From assembly GCF_000959725.1 (NCBI RefSeq), contig NZ_CP009323.1, positions 682,001 through 746,000 on the forward strand: a stretch of DNA of 64,000 nucleotides. Reading direction: 5' to 3'. The notes under the pieces were generated by a model that saw nothing but the letters and a program-made list of their open reading frames with translations, was not told where the DNA came from and did not search any database. Position 1 is the first letter of the stretch; each line of letters opens with the position of its first letter. Made by a program: the position numbers and the translations under genes. Positions 40,416 to 48,696 of the stretch are shown piece by piece. The DNA is from Burkholderia gladioli. Lineage in GTDB: Bacteria; Pseudomonadota; Gammaproteobacteria; Burkholderiales; Burkholderiaceae.

Positions 40416-40485
40416 GTACATAGTTCCGGGAAGTTCCCGGGAGTCCTAAAACCCGCGACAGCTCTAGGCTTCGCGGGTTTTTTCA
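40396..40485. repeat. Left attachment repeat (attL) covering the tRNA 3' end and terminator
   Basis: From the T arm of tRNA-Leu to the terminator, about 90 bases recur at 54310-54396 with roughly 80 percent identity. The shared core ATTCCGGCCCTGG(G)CACCA is the tRNA 3' end. The copy here completes an intact tRNA. Confidence 0.85.
40448..40484 (+). terminator. Terminator after tRNA-Leu
   Basis: AAACCCGCGA...TCGCGGGTTTTTT forms a hairpin with a T-run 33 bases after the tRNA. It is part of the attachment repeat, so the element carries both the tRNA 3' end and its terminator. Confidence 0.88.
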
Positions 40486-40518
40486 TTCCGGCAAAGTGCC
40501 GTGTGGTGCGTAGACAGC

Positions 40519-40551
40519 CGGGGGCAAGTGGGGGCAACATTGGGGGCAACC
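40519..40551. repeat. Integrase arm-type sites, left side
   Basis: Three direct copies of a (C/T)GGGGGCAA motif lie at 40519, 40529 and 40541, spaced 10-12 bases. An inverted copy (GTTGCCCCC, 40579-40587) overlaps the integrase ribosome-binding region. Two further copies lie at 54233 and 54244 near attR. Such clusters flanking att sites are typical arm-binding sites of tyrosine integrases. Confidence 0.72.
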
Positions 40552-40587
40552 CACCCGAAATTGCCTTACCCGTCAGGAGTTGCCCCC

Positions 40588-41802
40588 GTGCCATTAACCG
40601 ATACAGCCATCCGGAACGCCAAGCCTGCCGACAAGCCCGTGCGCCTGTTCGACGGAGGCGGCCTCTATCTGGAAATCGCCCCGAGCGGGGGCAAGTGGTG
40701 GCGCCTTAAATACCGGTTTGGGGGCAAGGAAAAGCGCTACTCGCTCGGCGTCTACCCGGACGTTACCTTGGCGATCGCACGGAAGAAGCGCGACGAAGCC
40801 CGTGAAAAGCTCGCTGCCGGCATCGATCCGGGTGAAGCGAAGAAGGCGGAAAAAAGAGCCAGCCTGCTTGCGGCCGCCCATTCGTTTGAGGTTGTCGCTC
40901 GCGGCTGGATGGCCGAGCGCAAGACGACTGTAGAGCCAGCGCAGCATGACAAGACACTCGCCCGCATGGAGAACGATGTATTCCCATGGCTCGGCAAGCG
41001 CCCTATCGCTGAAATCGACGCCCCGGAGATACTGGTTGTACTAAAGCGCGTAGATGGGCGCGGAGCGAGATTTACCTCCCATCGCATCCGCAGCGAGATA
41101 AGCCGGGTATTCCGCTATGGCATCAAAGAGGGGCACTGCAAGACCGATCCAGCCCGAGATTTGGTCGATGCCATTCCGCCCGCCCAGACAACGCACTTTG
41201 CCTCGATCACCGAGCCCGAGAAAGTTGCCGAGATGCTTCGCGCGTTCGACGGCTTCACGGGTACTTTCCCGGTTCTCTGCGCGCTCAGACTAGCCCCGAT
41301 GCTGTTCGTCCGCCCAGGCGAATTACGCAAGGCGCAGTGGTCACAATTCGAGCTCGACAAAGGCGAGTGGCGCTATTTCGTCAACAAAACGAAAACGGAT
41401 CACCTTGTTCCGCTGGCCACCCAGGCGGTTGCGATTTTGCGCGAGCTTCACGCCCTGACTGGCGATGGCGTCTACGTGTTCCCCGGTGCCCGCGACCGAA
41501 ATCGCCCGATGAGCGAGGCCGCTATCAATGCAGCCCTTCGTCGCCTTGGCTACGACACTCGCACCGAGATTACCGGTCACGGCTTCCGGGCAATGGCACG
41601 GACGATCCTGCATGAAGAACTGGAGGAAAAGCCGGAAGTGATCGAGCACCAACTAGCGCATACCGTCCCTGACAGCCTTGGGCGCGCGTACAACCGAACG
41701 AAATTCATCAAGGCCCGACGTTCGATGATGCAACAGTGGGCGGACTACCTCGACAAGCTCAAAGCAGGGGCGGAAATCATTCCGATTGCGGCGGCCGGAT
41801 AG
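40588..41802 (+). CDS. int: Tyrosine-type integrase (DUF4102/P4 family)
   Basis: 404 residues from GTG 40588, chosen because CAGGAGT lies nine bases upstream and the protein then opens with PLTDTAIRNAKPADKPVRLF, the standard start of the DUF4102 arm-binding domain. The catalytic domain shows the Arg in FVRPGELRKAQW, the HxxR box in GHGFRAMARTIL, a further His in QLAHTVPD and the nucleophile Tyr in GRAYNRTKF. It would catalyse integration into and excision from the adjacent tRNA-Leu. An inverted arm-type motif overlapping the start suggests autoregulation. Confidence 0.95.
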   Translation: MPLTDTAIRNAKPADKPVRLFDGGGLYLEIAPSGGKWWRLKYRFGGKEKRYSLGVYPDVTLAIARKKRDEAREKLAAGIDPGEAKKAEKRASLLAAAHSFEVVARGWMAERKTTVEPAQHDKTLARMENDVFPWLGKRPIAEIDAPEILVVLKRVDGRGARFTSHRIRSEISRVFRYGIKEGHCKTDPARDLVDAIPPAQTTHFASITEPEKVAEMLRAFDGFTGTFPVLCALRLAPMLFVRPGELRKAQWSQFELDKGEWRYFVNKTKTDHLVPLATQAVAILRELHALTGDGVYVFPGARDRNRPMSEAAINAALRRLGYDTRTEITGHGFRAMARTILHEELEEKPEVIEHQLAHTVPDSLGRAYNRTKFIKARRSMMQQWADYLDKLKAGAEIIPIAAAG

Positions 41803-42417
41803 ACCCGTGCCGCCACGCGTATGACCCCCTTGTCACGCCCCTCCCACCATTTTCAAGCACTTGGTCAGACGATACCGACGCCCTGCATTTCGGTATGAAT
41901 ATGACCCCCCTTGGCGTCTCTGGGATAGAGAAAAAGCGCGGGTGTGAGCCCCCGCGTCTTTGCCCTAGACGCAGGGTCCCCCGCTTTCCGGCCACCCCGA
42001 CACTTGCGACCGGCGCAACAATGCGCGATCGGGGCACATCGTGGACACCCCCCTCAAAAACACGTCTCTGATGCCCGTCAAATCCCGGAGAGCCGCGCCC
42101 CGTCTGGCTTCCCAGTCGATACAGTTGGTCGACGCCTGTCCGCTCGGTGCAAAATGAGTTGGAGATTTGGAGATAAACGCCCGAATCGGCCGCAAAGCCT
42201 TGTGGAGTAAGGCTTCGCGTGTCTCCAAACGATTTGGAGAACGCTGGAGATACTGGAGATAAACCGGGCTGGATTGTTACAGCTGAGGCAAAATTCGCGG
42301 CAGCCGCCCGCCCTGTTCCGTCTGGAGCGTATCGCTCAAAGTAACTTTGGCGCACGGGCCAAAAATGCCGCGCAAAGGAATGCCCGCCACCGCCCTCCCG
42401 GACGGCGGCGGTGCATT
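41803..42417. other. Non-coding region between integrase and primase
   Basis: 615 bases with no convincing gene. It holds a 13-mer CAAAGTAACTTTG (42337-42349) and the left iteron/hairpin element (listed separately), and lies between the convergent integrase and primase genes. Confidence 0.65.
42159..42261. repeat. Left iteron-hairpin element (candidate origin)
   Basis: Six copies of a TGGAGA-centred repeat, best form TTGGAGATA, lie in both orientations at 42159, 42167, 42221 (inverted), 42233, 42244 and 42253. In their middle is a perfect stem-loop, AAGCCTT-gtggagt-AAGGCTT (42195-42215). A related element in the opposite orientation is at 53961-54076. It lies 156 bases from the 3' end of the primase-helicase gene. 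Iterons plus a hairpin suggest a replication origin recognised by that protein. Confidence 0.75.
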
Positions 42418-45294
42418 TCACAGCTCAAGCGTGAAGATGGACGGCAACACGCGATAGACCATGAACTTACCGTGGCCGGGGATGTACTCCTGCCGGTACG
42501 GATAGCCGTCGCTACGCGGCATCAGCACGCCGCGCTTCATCAGTGCCTTGGCGACGATCTTGTGATCAAAGCCCGCGCACACGTCTTTGCGGAATACGGC
42601 CGCTTCGATCAGGTATTCCGTCTCGACGCTTTCGGCATCGTCGGCGCTCATCTTGCCGCCGAACTCGGCGTAATACTCGCGATCGGAGGCGATGGGCGTG
42701 CGCCGCTCGTCGCGCTTCACGTGCTGCTTGAAGCCCGCTCGATGCGGCACGTTCGGCCGATGGTCGTCCTGCGCCCGGTTCATCCACACGAAACGGTTGT
42801 CGCCGTGCGCGGCGAGGAAATGCTGTACCTGCCGCACGGCTTCCGCCTCGTCCGAATTGCCGGTGCCGCCGCGCAGTTCGAGCCAGCCTTCGAAGCAACG
42901 ACGCGCGGCCTCGACCGCTTCGCCCTCCGGCCAGCCGGTTAGCCCGTGCGCCGTCGCCAGTTCCCCGGCCACCGCAACGAGGCAGAACCGTTTGGCGACG
43001 CGTGCAACCTGCGAGTGCGAGCCGTCCGGCACCCATTGCCCGACCAACTCGTCAACGCGCATGCGCAGATGCTCGGCCAGCTCGCCAGCCTGCGACGACG
43101 CCCACTCAATGAACGCGGGGCCGGCCGTGCCGTAGTGCATGCCGGCGTGCCGCTCTAGATGCTCGATCAGCGCGGCCGGCGTCGGGAAGCCGTGCAGCTT
43201 CTCCACGACGCCCATTTCGCCAACCTCGGCCGGGATCGCGGGCAAGCGAACCTCGATACCGCCCTTCATCGGCTTGTTTCCCTCGGCCATCAGCGCGGAC
43301 ACGCTCTTTTCGCCGTTCGACAAGAACAGCAGCCGCCACGTGAGAACCGGCTTTGCCGAGCCGCTACGCGACGCGCGAGCCTTGCCCGACTCGTTCGCAA
43401 GCATGTAGATCACATCGCCGACCAAGCGCGGCTCGACCTGCCCGATTTCATCGAGGATCAGCAGCGCGTCGCTATGCTGGGTGGCGACGGCTTCGAGCGC
43501 ATTGTCGGTCGCCTTCCAGCTCCGCACGTAGTCCGGTGAGCCGAACACGGATGCGGCGATGACGCCGCCCGTCGACTTGCCTTTCGACGTCGTGCCGAGC
43601 AGGTGAAAGCCGCCCGACTGAAGCCCGGAGAAGTGCAGCAACGGACCAGCGAAGGCGGTAGCGACGCAGAACAGCAGCCGGCTATTGCCGACGCAGTAGG
43701 CCGCGACCTCGCGTTGCCAGTCGTCCAGCGTGCCGCGCTCCTTGAACTGGCTCTGGATCGGCGTATCGGCCTGATAGATCAGCGCCTCTTTGCCGGTGCC
43801 GATGACGCGATCGGGCAGCACGAACGCGCCGTGATGCCAGCCGACGCGAGGCACGCAGCGCACGCGCTCGTCCGGCTGCGCCATCTGCACATAGTTCGCG
43901 ATCTGCGTGCGGGCGATCTGCGTGACGCCAAGCTTCACACCCATATCGAGCAGCATCCGGCGCAGCTCCGTACCGTCGCCGGCAAAGAGCCCCGCCGGCA
44001 CCGCCCACCGTTTCAGGATGCCGTCGCGGTCCGTGAATTCGAGCAGGTAGCCCCACTCGCTGTTCATCTCGTTGCGCGTCTCCGCGATCACGTCGATACG
44101 CGTGCTGACCCAATGCGGCGGGAGCGGATCGCCCTGGTTGTTGAAGCCGTGAAACCACACGCCCTTGTCGTCGACGACGAACCGCGACTTGCCGTCCTGC
44201 GCGCGGGCCGTTTTCGGGCGTTTGGCGGGCTTTGCGGCGGCTGGAGCAGCCTTGCCCTTGCCGATATCCGCCGAGCCGGCCGGCGCGAGCGCAGCGCGCA
44301 CGGCAGCGGCCACCGCATCCGGGCCAAGGTGCGCAGCCAGGTCGTTGAAGTCGGTCCCGGCCGCTGGACGGTTCGGACCGAAGTCCGGCACCGCGACGAT
44401 GCCGGCGACGGCTTCGGCCGCCGCGCGGGCCTTCGTCACCCCCGGATTGCCCTTCGTCGTGTGGTCGTCGTCGGCGCAAACGACAATGCGGGTGTCCGGA
44501 TACTGGCCGCGCAGCGCCGTCGCGACCGCGTGCAGGTTGCCGGCGTCGAACGCGACGGCGGCCGGATAGCCCGTCGCGGCCGCGAGCGTCGCGCACGTGG
44601 CGTAACCCTCGCCGATCAGCAGCGTGGCCGGAGCGGAAGATAGCGGGCCGCCGATCAACGAGAAGCAACCCGCCTTGCGGCCGTTAGGCAGATAGCGCTT
44701 CTGGCCGTCCGTCAGGACGAATTCCAGCGTCCACAGCTTCCCGTCCGCGTCACGGGCCGGGATAACGAGTGCGCCGTCGCATGCGGCCGTGCCGATGCAC
44801 AAGCCGCCGCGATAGACGCGTAGCGCGTCGACCGGGACGCGCTTGCGGACGAGGTACGGGTGATCGGCCGGCGCAGGCTCGGCCGCCGACCAGATCGATT
44901 CGGCGAGCGCCGACGCGGCTTGCTGCTTCTCGGCCAGCGCGGCCAGCTCGGCCGCTTCGCGGGCCGCGCGCTCGGCTTTCTGCCGCTCGCGCTCCGCTGG
45001 ATCGACCGGCTTCGCCCGATGCGCACGCGGATCGAAGCCGCCGACCTTGGCGAGGTGAAACAGCGTGTTGATGGTGATCTTGCCGCCCTTGAACGACTTC
45101 CACACATCGCGCGCGTCCTTGCCGTTGTAGTTCTGCGCGCCTTGGCTCCATTCGTTCCAGAGGGCGAAGCCCTCCTCGCCAAACTCGGCCTTGAGCGCCA
45201 TCCCCACCTGACGCCACGTGTCGCGGTCGTCGGGCGGAACATAGCCGAGCGCGACTCTCGCCCGCTCGAATTCGGACATGGGTGCGTTACTCAT
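42418..45294 (-). CDS. Primase-helicase with PriCT_2, Toprim and DUF927 domains
   Basis: 958 residues. The N terminus (about 5-85) is a PriCT_2-like domain (RVALGYVPPDDRDTWRQVGM). A Toprim domain follows, with the acidic site in LLIGEGYATC (about residue 225) and VVCADDDH (about 275). A Lys/Pro linker leads to a DUF927 helicase-like domain with Walker A GTTSKGKST (about 570) and Walker B ALLILDEIGQ (about 613). This is the replication protein type of satellites and islands, comparable in role to P4 alpha. It is the last gene of the leftward run and ends next to the left iteron element. Confidence 0.93.
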   Translation of the reverse strand: MSNAPMSEFERARVALGYVPPDDRDTWRQVGMALKAEFGEEGFALWNEWSQGAQNYNGKDARDVWKSFKGGKITINTLFHLAKVGGFDPRAHRAKPVDPAERERQKAERAAREAAELAALAEKQQAASALAESIWSAAEPAPADHPYLVRKRVPVDALRVYRGGLCIGTAACDGALVIPARDADGKLWTLEFVLTDGQKRYLPNGRKAGCFSLIGGPLSSAPATLLIGEGYATCATLAAATGYPAAVAFDAGNLHAVATALRGQYPDTRIVVCADDDHTTKGNPGVTKARAAAEAVAGIVAVPDFGPNRPAAGTDFNDLAAHLGPDAVAAAVRAALAPAGSADIGKGKAAPAAAKPAKRPKTARAQDGKSRFVVDDKGVWFHGFNNQGDPLPPHWVSTRIDVIAETRNEMNSEWGYLLEFTDRDGILKRWAVPAGLFAGDGTELRRMLLDMGVKLGVTQIARTQIANYVQMAQPDERVRCVPRVGWHHGAFVLPDRVIGTGKEALIYQADTPIQSQFKERGTLDDWQREVAAYCVGNSRLLFCVATAFAGPLLHFSGLQSGGFHLLGTTSKGKSTGGVIAASVFGSPDYVRSWKATDNALEAVATQHSDALLILDEIGQVEPRLVGDVIYMLANESGKARASRSGSAKPVLTWRLLFLSNGEKSVSALMAEGNKPMKGGIEVRLPAIPAEVGEMGVVEKLHGFPTPAALIEHLERHAGMHYGTAGPAFIEWASSQAGELAEHLRMRVDELVGQWVPDGSHSQVARVAKRFCLVAVAGELATAHGLTGWPEGEAVEAARRCFEGWLELRGGTGNSDEAEAVRQVQHFLAAHGDNRFVWMNRAQDDHRPNVPHRAGFKQHVKRDERRTPIASDREYYAEFGGKMSADDAESVETEYLIEAAVFRKDVCAGFDHKIVAKALMKRGVLMPRSDGYPYRQEYIPGHGKFMVYRVLPSIFTLEL

Positions 45295-45406
45295 AGGTTC
45301 CCACTGGACGCGCGTCGGCAGGCTCCCGATTAGTAGTCCATATCGGGCAAGCAGCTACTCGACGCGCGAAGAATTGAATGATGCGACGACGCCTAGCGGC
45401 GGGGTG

Positions 45407-45733
45407 TCAGCCGGCCGCGCGAGGCACCGACAGAACGGCCCCGCCGGCCGTGACGTCGTTGCTGTAGACGTAGCGGCCGAGCCGCGATTCGCCAAGGGCG
45501 TCGTTCGCCGCCTCCAGCGCCGCGCCGATCGACGGGAGGGACGCGCGGAACAGGCTCAGCACAAGCCAGTAGTCGTCATCGGACATGGCCTTGTCGGCCG
45601 CCCAATGCAGGCTGTCCAGCAGTTCCATGGCGTCACTGATTCGCGTGCCGATGCGGTTGTGATCGGGGCGATTCACCTCGGCCACGAAGTGCGACGCGAG
45701 CGGTTGCACGGCATTCTTGTTCGTCTTTGCCAT
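45407..45733 (-). CDS. Hypothetical protein of the small-gene cassette
   Basis: 108 residues from ATG 45733 (MAKTNKNAVQPLASHFVAEV). It is soluble with an acidic helical middle (SDDDYWLVLSLFRASLPSIG), and no family is recognised. It is 112 bases upstream of the primase start and 9 bases downstream of the next small gene, so it is probably part of one transcript. Confidence 0.65.
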   Translation of the reverse strand: MAKTNKNAVQPLASHFVAEVNRPDHNRIGTRISDAMELLDSLHWAADKAMSDDDYWLVLSLFRASLPSIGAALEAANDALGESRLGRYVYSNDVTAGGAVLSVPRAAG

Positions 45734-45742
45734 GATCGCCTC

Positions 45743-46090
45743 TCAGTGCGTCGTGCGCGATTCGCGCGTGACGAGGCCGAGCGCGGCGAACAGGTGCTGT
45801 TGCACCCGTCCCATCAGGCCGGCCGCGAATGCTTGGCGGCTGATCGTCACGCGGTGCGCGTCGACGTCGCCCTCGTCCTGCATGGCGGCTTCCATGCCGC
45901 GCGCGAATGCGGCGGCCTGATGCGCCGCATAGTCGTGCAGCCGCACGTCGCCTTTCAGGTCGAGCCACGCGTCGGCGCAGATCGCGCCAAGGTCGACGGC
46001 GAATTGCAGCTCGATCGGAGCGCCGGTATCGAGCGGCGGCGCATTATCGAATCCATTGATAACCGCGGTTCGGATGCGCTGATCAGTCAT
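45743..46090 (-). CDS. Hypothetical protein of the small-gene cassette
   Basis: 115 residues from ATG 46090 (MTDQRIRTAVINGFDNAPPL). It has a mixed alpha/beta look without a signal peptide. Its start overlaps the end of the preceding gene by 8 bases, which supports a coding assignment. Not recognised. Confidence 0.65.
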   Translation of the reverse strand: MTDQRIRTAVINGFDNAPPLDTGAPIELQFAVDLGAICADAWLDLKGDVRLHDYAAHQAAAFARGMEAAMQDEGDVDAHRVTISRQAFAAGLMGRVQQHLFAALGLVTRESRTTH

Positions 46091-46295
46091 GGCACACCTC
46101 CGGCTGCGCGGTACGGCGCATTTCGGCCGAGTACCGGCTCGCAACGCCTTGCCCCATGTCGACGAGCGAGCGCTCGTAGGTGTCCTCCGGAAGATGCGCA
46201 CGGACGGCATCGAACAGCGCTTCGAGATGGGCGAACTGATGGGCCGCACACATGGCGATCATCTTGACTTCGTTCGGCAGGCGGAATTCAGACAT
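46083..46295 (-). CDS. Hypothetical protein of the small-gene cassette
   Basis: 70 residues from ATG 46295 (MSEFRLPNEVKMIAMCAAHQ). It overlaps its neighbours by 8 bases on both sides (46083-46090 and 46288-46295), the same overlap each time. Not recognised; probably a small helical protein. Confidence 0.62.
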   Translation of the reverse strand: MSEFRLPNEVKMIAMCAAHQFAHLEALFDAVRAHLPEDTYERSLVDMGQGVASRYSAEMRRTAQPEVCHD

Positions 46296-46590
46296 GGCGC
46301 ACCTCCAGGATCGACGCGAGCAGTTGCCGGACGTCGATCGCGCAATCCAGCTCCGCTTCGCCGCGAATCGGTGTGAGGTTCCAGTCATGCACGGCAGCAT
46401 GCGTGAATTCGCCGAACCGCCGATCGTAGGCGCTGCGCCCCGTGACGGGACCGCCCAAGATCCGCACGCGCCAATCGTGATCGGGCGTCGGGGAAGCCGA
46501 TGCCACCTCAACCAGCATGCCAATGCGTGAGCGCGCATCGCATTGCGTGACGATCGCCAGATCGCCAATCTTGCAGCGCAGCTCAGCCAT
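46288..46590 (-). CDS. Hypothetical protein of the small-gene cassette
   Basis: 100 residues from ATG 46590. The beta-rich opening MAELRCKIGDLAIVTQCDAR followed by IGMLVEVASASP looks like a small SH3/KOW-like barrel, but this is only an impression. It overlaps both neighbours by 8 bases. Not recognised. Confidence 0.65.
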   Translation of the reverse strand: MAELRCKIGDLAIVTQCDARSRIGMLVEVASASPTPDHDWRVRILGGPVTGRSAYDRRFGEFTHAAVHDWNLTPIRGEAELDCAIDVRQLLASILEVRHV

Positions 46591-46759
46591 GGCGTACCTC
46601 CGCACGCACGAGCGCCGCGATCGCGGCCAGTGCCGCGCCGGTTGCGTCGAGTGCGTCTTGATACGTGCTGGCGATTGCCGCGTCGCGTAGTGCTGCGCGG
46701 ACGATGGATTGAATGAGATGGGATTGCTGCCCGGTACGGGCGTGCGTGGACTGGCGCAT
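46583..46759 (-). CDS. Small protein directly after the CI-like leader
   Basis: 58 residues from ATG 46759 (MRQSTHARTGQQSHLIQSIV), helical and Ala-rich. Its ribosome site AAAGGAGGT lies inside the GCAAAAGG copy that is complementary to a segment of the upstream leader (46848-46855), so translation could be silenced by leader RNA. It occupies the place that the kil/eps-type genes hold in P4, but no sequence relation is visible. Confidence 0.62.
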   Translation of the reverse strand: MRQSTHARTGQQSHLIQSIVRAALRDAAIASTYQDALDATGAALAAIAALVRAEVRHG

Positions 46760-46957
46760 TGGGTGCGACCTCCTTTTGCTGGGTTCGGAACCCGGCCCCC
46801 AACGCCAATTGGGGTGGCCGGGCACATGACGGAGTTGGCGTACCGGCGCAAAAGGAAACCGGCGTGCCCGAAGGCACCCCCACCAAGGCCCGACCATTGA
46901 AGGCGCTTAGCGTGCGGACGTAAAAAAACCGCGCTGCGGCGGTTGTCCGCCTTTTGC
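46760..46957 (-). ncRNA. CI-RNA-like immunity leader with seqA/seqB/seqC-type complementarity
   Basis: Transcribed leftward, the order is: GCAAAAGG (46957-46950), an intrinsic terminator (46945-46919), CCTTTTGC (46855-46848) within a structured segment, and GCAAAAGG again (46779-46772) at the next ribosome site. The middle copy is exactly complementary to both outer ones. This is the seqA-cI(seqB)-seqC layout of phage P4 immunity, where a short processed CI RNA pairs with both targets and causes early termination. One frame across it reads ARFFYVRTLSAFNGRA, resembling the P4 ash/icd-type pseudo-protein signature that overlaps CI RNA regions. Boundaries of any mature RNA are unknown. Confidence 0.68.
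46919..46945 (-). terminator. Intrinsic terminator in the immunity leader
   Basis: On the minus strand AACCGC-cgcagc-GCGGTT runs into TTTTTT. It lies just after the first GCAAAAGG copy and before the CI-like segment, the expected place for regulated early termination. Confidence 0.75.
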
Positions 46958-47086
46958 ATGTTCCGGACGCCAATCCGGGTCGCTGTTGTCTCAGCGACGC
47001 GCACAGAATACCGCGCGATACTGGACGACGCAAATCGCGACGCCCTCGCCGTGTATTGCCTAGTGCAAAGCGACTTTGGGCGAGCA

Positions 47087-47611
47087 TCAGGCGGCCTCCC
47101 CCTTGAGCACGGCGATCGCCAGCTTGAGCTGTTCGATATCCAGTCGCGAGCTGGCCTGCGCCAGTGATTGGCCGAGCGCGACGCCCCGCAGCAGGGCGCT
47201 AACTTGCAAACGGCGCGTCCCGTCCGTGCACTGCGCATCGATGTCGTTGTAAAGCGCACGATAGGCTTTCCGCAACTGTCGATACTGCCAACGACGATAG
47301 TTCGCCGAATCCTGTTCAGCAGCGGCGATCGCCTGGACGAACTTCTCGCAGGCGATGCCAAGTTGCTTTGTCGTCAGACGCGGGGCTTCGAGCGCGAGCG
47401 TTGAGGCAAGCGTGACGGCGATCGCAACGAGCTTGCCGGTGTCGTCGCCACGGTTCCAGAAGCAGCCCTCGATGTCATCGAGGATTCCTGCGAGCTTGCG
47501 GAGGCGGGTGTCGCGGCAACGCACGAACGCGGCGTCGCGCGCCGTGACGGCCGCGCCCATCGCGCGACCATACGGGCCGCCGCGATCGATCATAAGGGAG
47601 GGCGCGCTCAT
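47087..47611 (-). CDS. Hypothetical protein between AlpA and the immunity leader
   Basis: 174 residues from ATG 47611 (MSAPSLMIDRGGPYGRAMGA). Mostly helical with a basic middle (NYRRWQYRQLRKAYRALYND). Its ATG overlaps the alpA stop by 4 bases, so it is co-translated with the regulator. No family is recognised. Confidence 0.7.
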   Translation of the reverse strand: MSAPSLMIDRGGPYGRAMGAAVTARDAAFVRCRDTRLRKLAGILDDIEGCFWNRGDDTGKLVAIAVTLASTLALEAPRLTTKQLGIACEKFVQAIAAAEQDSANYRRWQYRQLRKAYRALYNDIDAQCTDGTRRLQVSALLRGVALGQSLAQASSRLDIEQLKLAIAVLKGEAA

Positions 47612-47799
47612 GCTTGCTCCCGCGTCGATTGGCGGGATTCGACCCAGTTCTGGACGTCTTGCGCGCGCCAGCCGACGCTCCTGGTCCCTAACTGGACCGG
47701 CGCTGGAAATTTGCCTTCACGAATCCAGCGATACAGCGTCGTTTTCTTGACGCCGACGCAATCCAGTACACCAATAAGTCGAAGAATCTTAAGAGCCAT
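47608..47799 (-). CDS. alpA: AlpA-family DNA-binding regulator
   Basis: 63 residues from ATG 47799 (MALKILRLIGVLDCVGVKKT). The MerR-like HTH TTLYRWIREGKFPAPVQLG and the WxxxDVQNWVESR end are the AlpA/Vis/phage-regulator signature. Such proteins activate integrase or replication genes of satellites. It begins the leftward run that leads through the immunity leader to the primase. Upstream are a 26-base palindrome (47904-47929) and an inverted repeat CCGTACT/AGTACGG (about 47859-47878), likely operators. Confidence 0.85.
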   Translation of the reverse strand: MALKILRLIGVLDCVGVKKTTLYRWIREGKFPAPVQLGTRSVGWRAQDVQNWVESRQSTREQA

Positions 47800-48696
47800 T
47801 TTCTGTTCAGAAATGGCCTGTTCCGCAAGAAGGAGGAAAGCGGCAGCAATAAACCGCGCCGTACTATCAAAGTACGGGCGCAATGAAGTTCTCGGGAGAC
47901 GCACAAAGTAACTTTGCAAAGTTACTTTGCACGGCGCGCCGCGCGCGGTATCATCCGTCCTAACAAGAGCTAAGCGTTTCCTAGGCGCGGTGGCTCTTGT
48001 GGTTCCGCCAATTATGGAACAGGCAGCCAAGCCAAAAAATCGCCGGTGGGATGTGTTGGTAGCACACCCCCCGGCACCCATCTCATCAGCTCGACGAAAT
48101 ATGCTCAGCGATTGAGCATTCCCCGCCTTTTCCTTGCATCGCCCACAGATTCCCTAGAACCGTGTTCGATTAGGTGCTAACAAGTACCGCAATTATATCG
48201 AAAGGTCTGCCCCTATAAAAGACCTGTTTCGGATTATCCAAGACTGCAATACATCGTGTCACCGTTCGGCCTATTGCAGTCATTCGATAACGCCGCGCCA
48301 ATCGTCGACAGTCGAAACTGAGACTGAGGGCGTGGCTAGATTGACCGAAATTTCGATTCGTCCCTGATGATCGCACGACACCTCTGTGCGGAATTCTCAA
48401 ATGACCGGAGCGGAACTTGAAAATCGTTGCCCGTTGAGCGCGACGGATCGCCGACTTGGCGACGTACACCGGCATTGACATGAGGCTGAACGCAGTTATT
48501 TTTGACCCTGAGGGTTTCAGGGTCACGATTCAGACCGCGATTCAGCCCCTGCACACAGTCACTCTTTCCGGTAATTTCGACCCTTGGTACGAGACGTGGC
48601 AAGGCAAACCGCGCGACGCATCGTTTGATGCGCTGGATGGTGTAGTGCTCCTCATCCAGTCGACATTTGAGCACGTGCAATCGGCACCGGCAATCA
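47800..48696. other. Control region between alpA and ariB, no supported gene
   Basis: About 900 bases without a convincing gene. It holds the 26-base palindrome, an imperfect hairpin GCCGG...CCGGC (48042-48075) and a clean stem-loop ATGCTCA-gcgat-TGAGCAT (48101-48119). Open frames at 48456-48779 (plus) and 48336-48707 (minus) overlap each other and show no family likeness. Confidence 0.55.
47904..47929. promoter_or_regulatory. 26-base perfect palindrome, two abutting 13-mers
   Basis: CAAAGTAACTTTG (47904-47916) followed directly by its reverse complement CAAAGTTACTTTG (47917-47929) makes a perfect 26-base palindrome 105 bases upstream of alpA. Single copies of the 13-mer lie at 42337-42349 and, with the last base changed, at 53836-53848. 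Likely operator of an element-encoded or host regulator. Confidence 0.72.

Noticed and set aside
46583..46897. A 104-codon frame that would extend the 58-residue protein through the immunity leader (ash/icd-like frame also present in another phase)
   Set aside because: The ribosome site AAAGGAGGT immediately before ATG 46759 fits the short form, and apparent coding conservation in this region is better explained by RNA structure.
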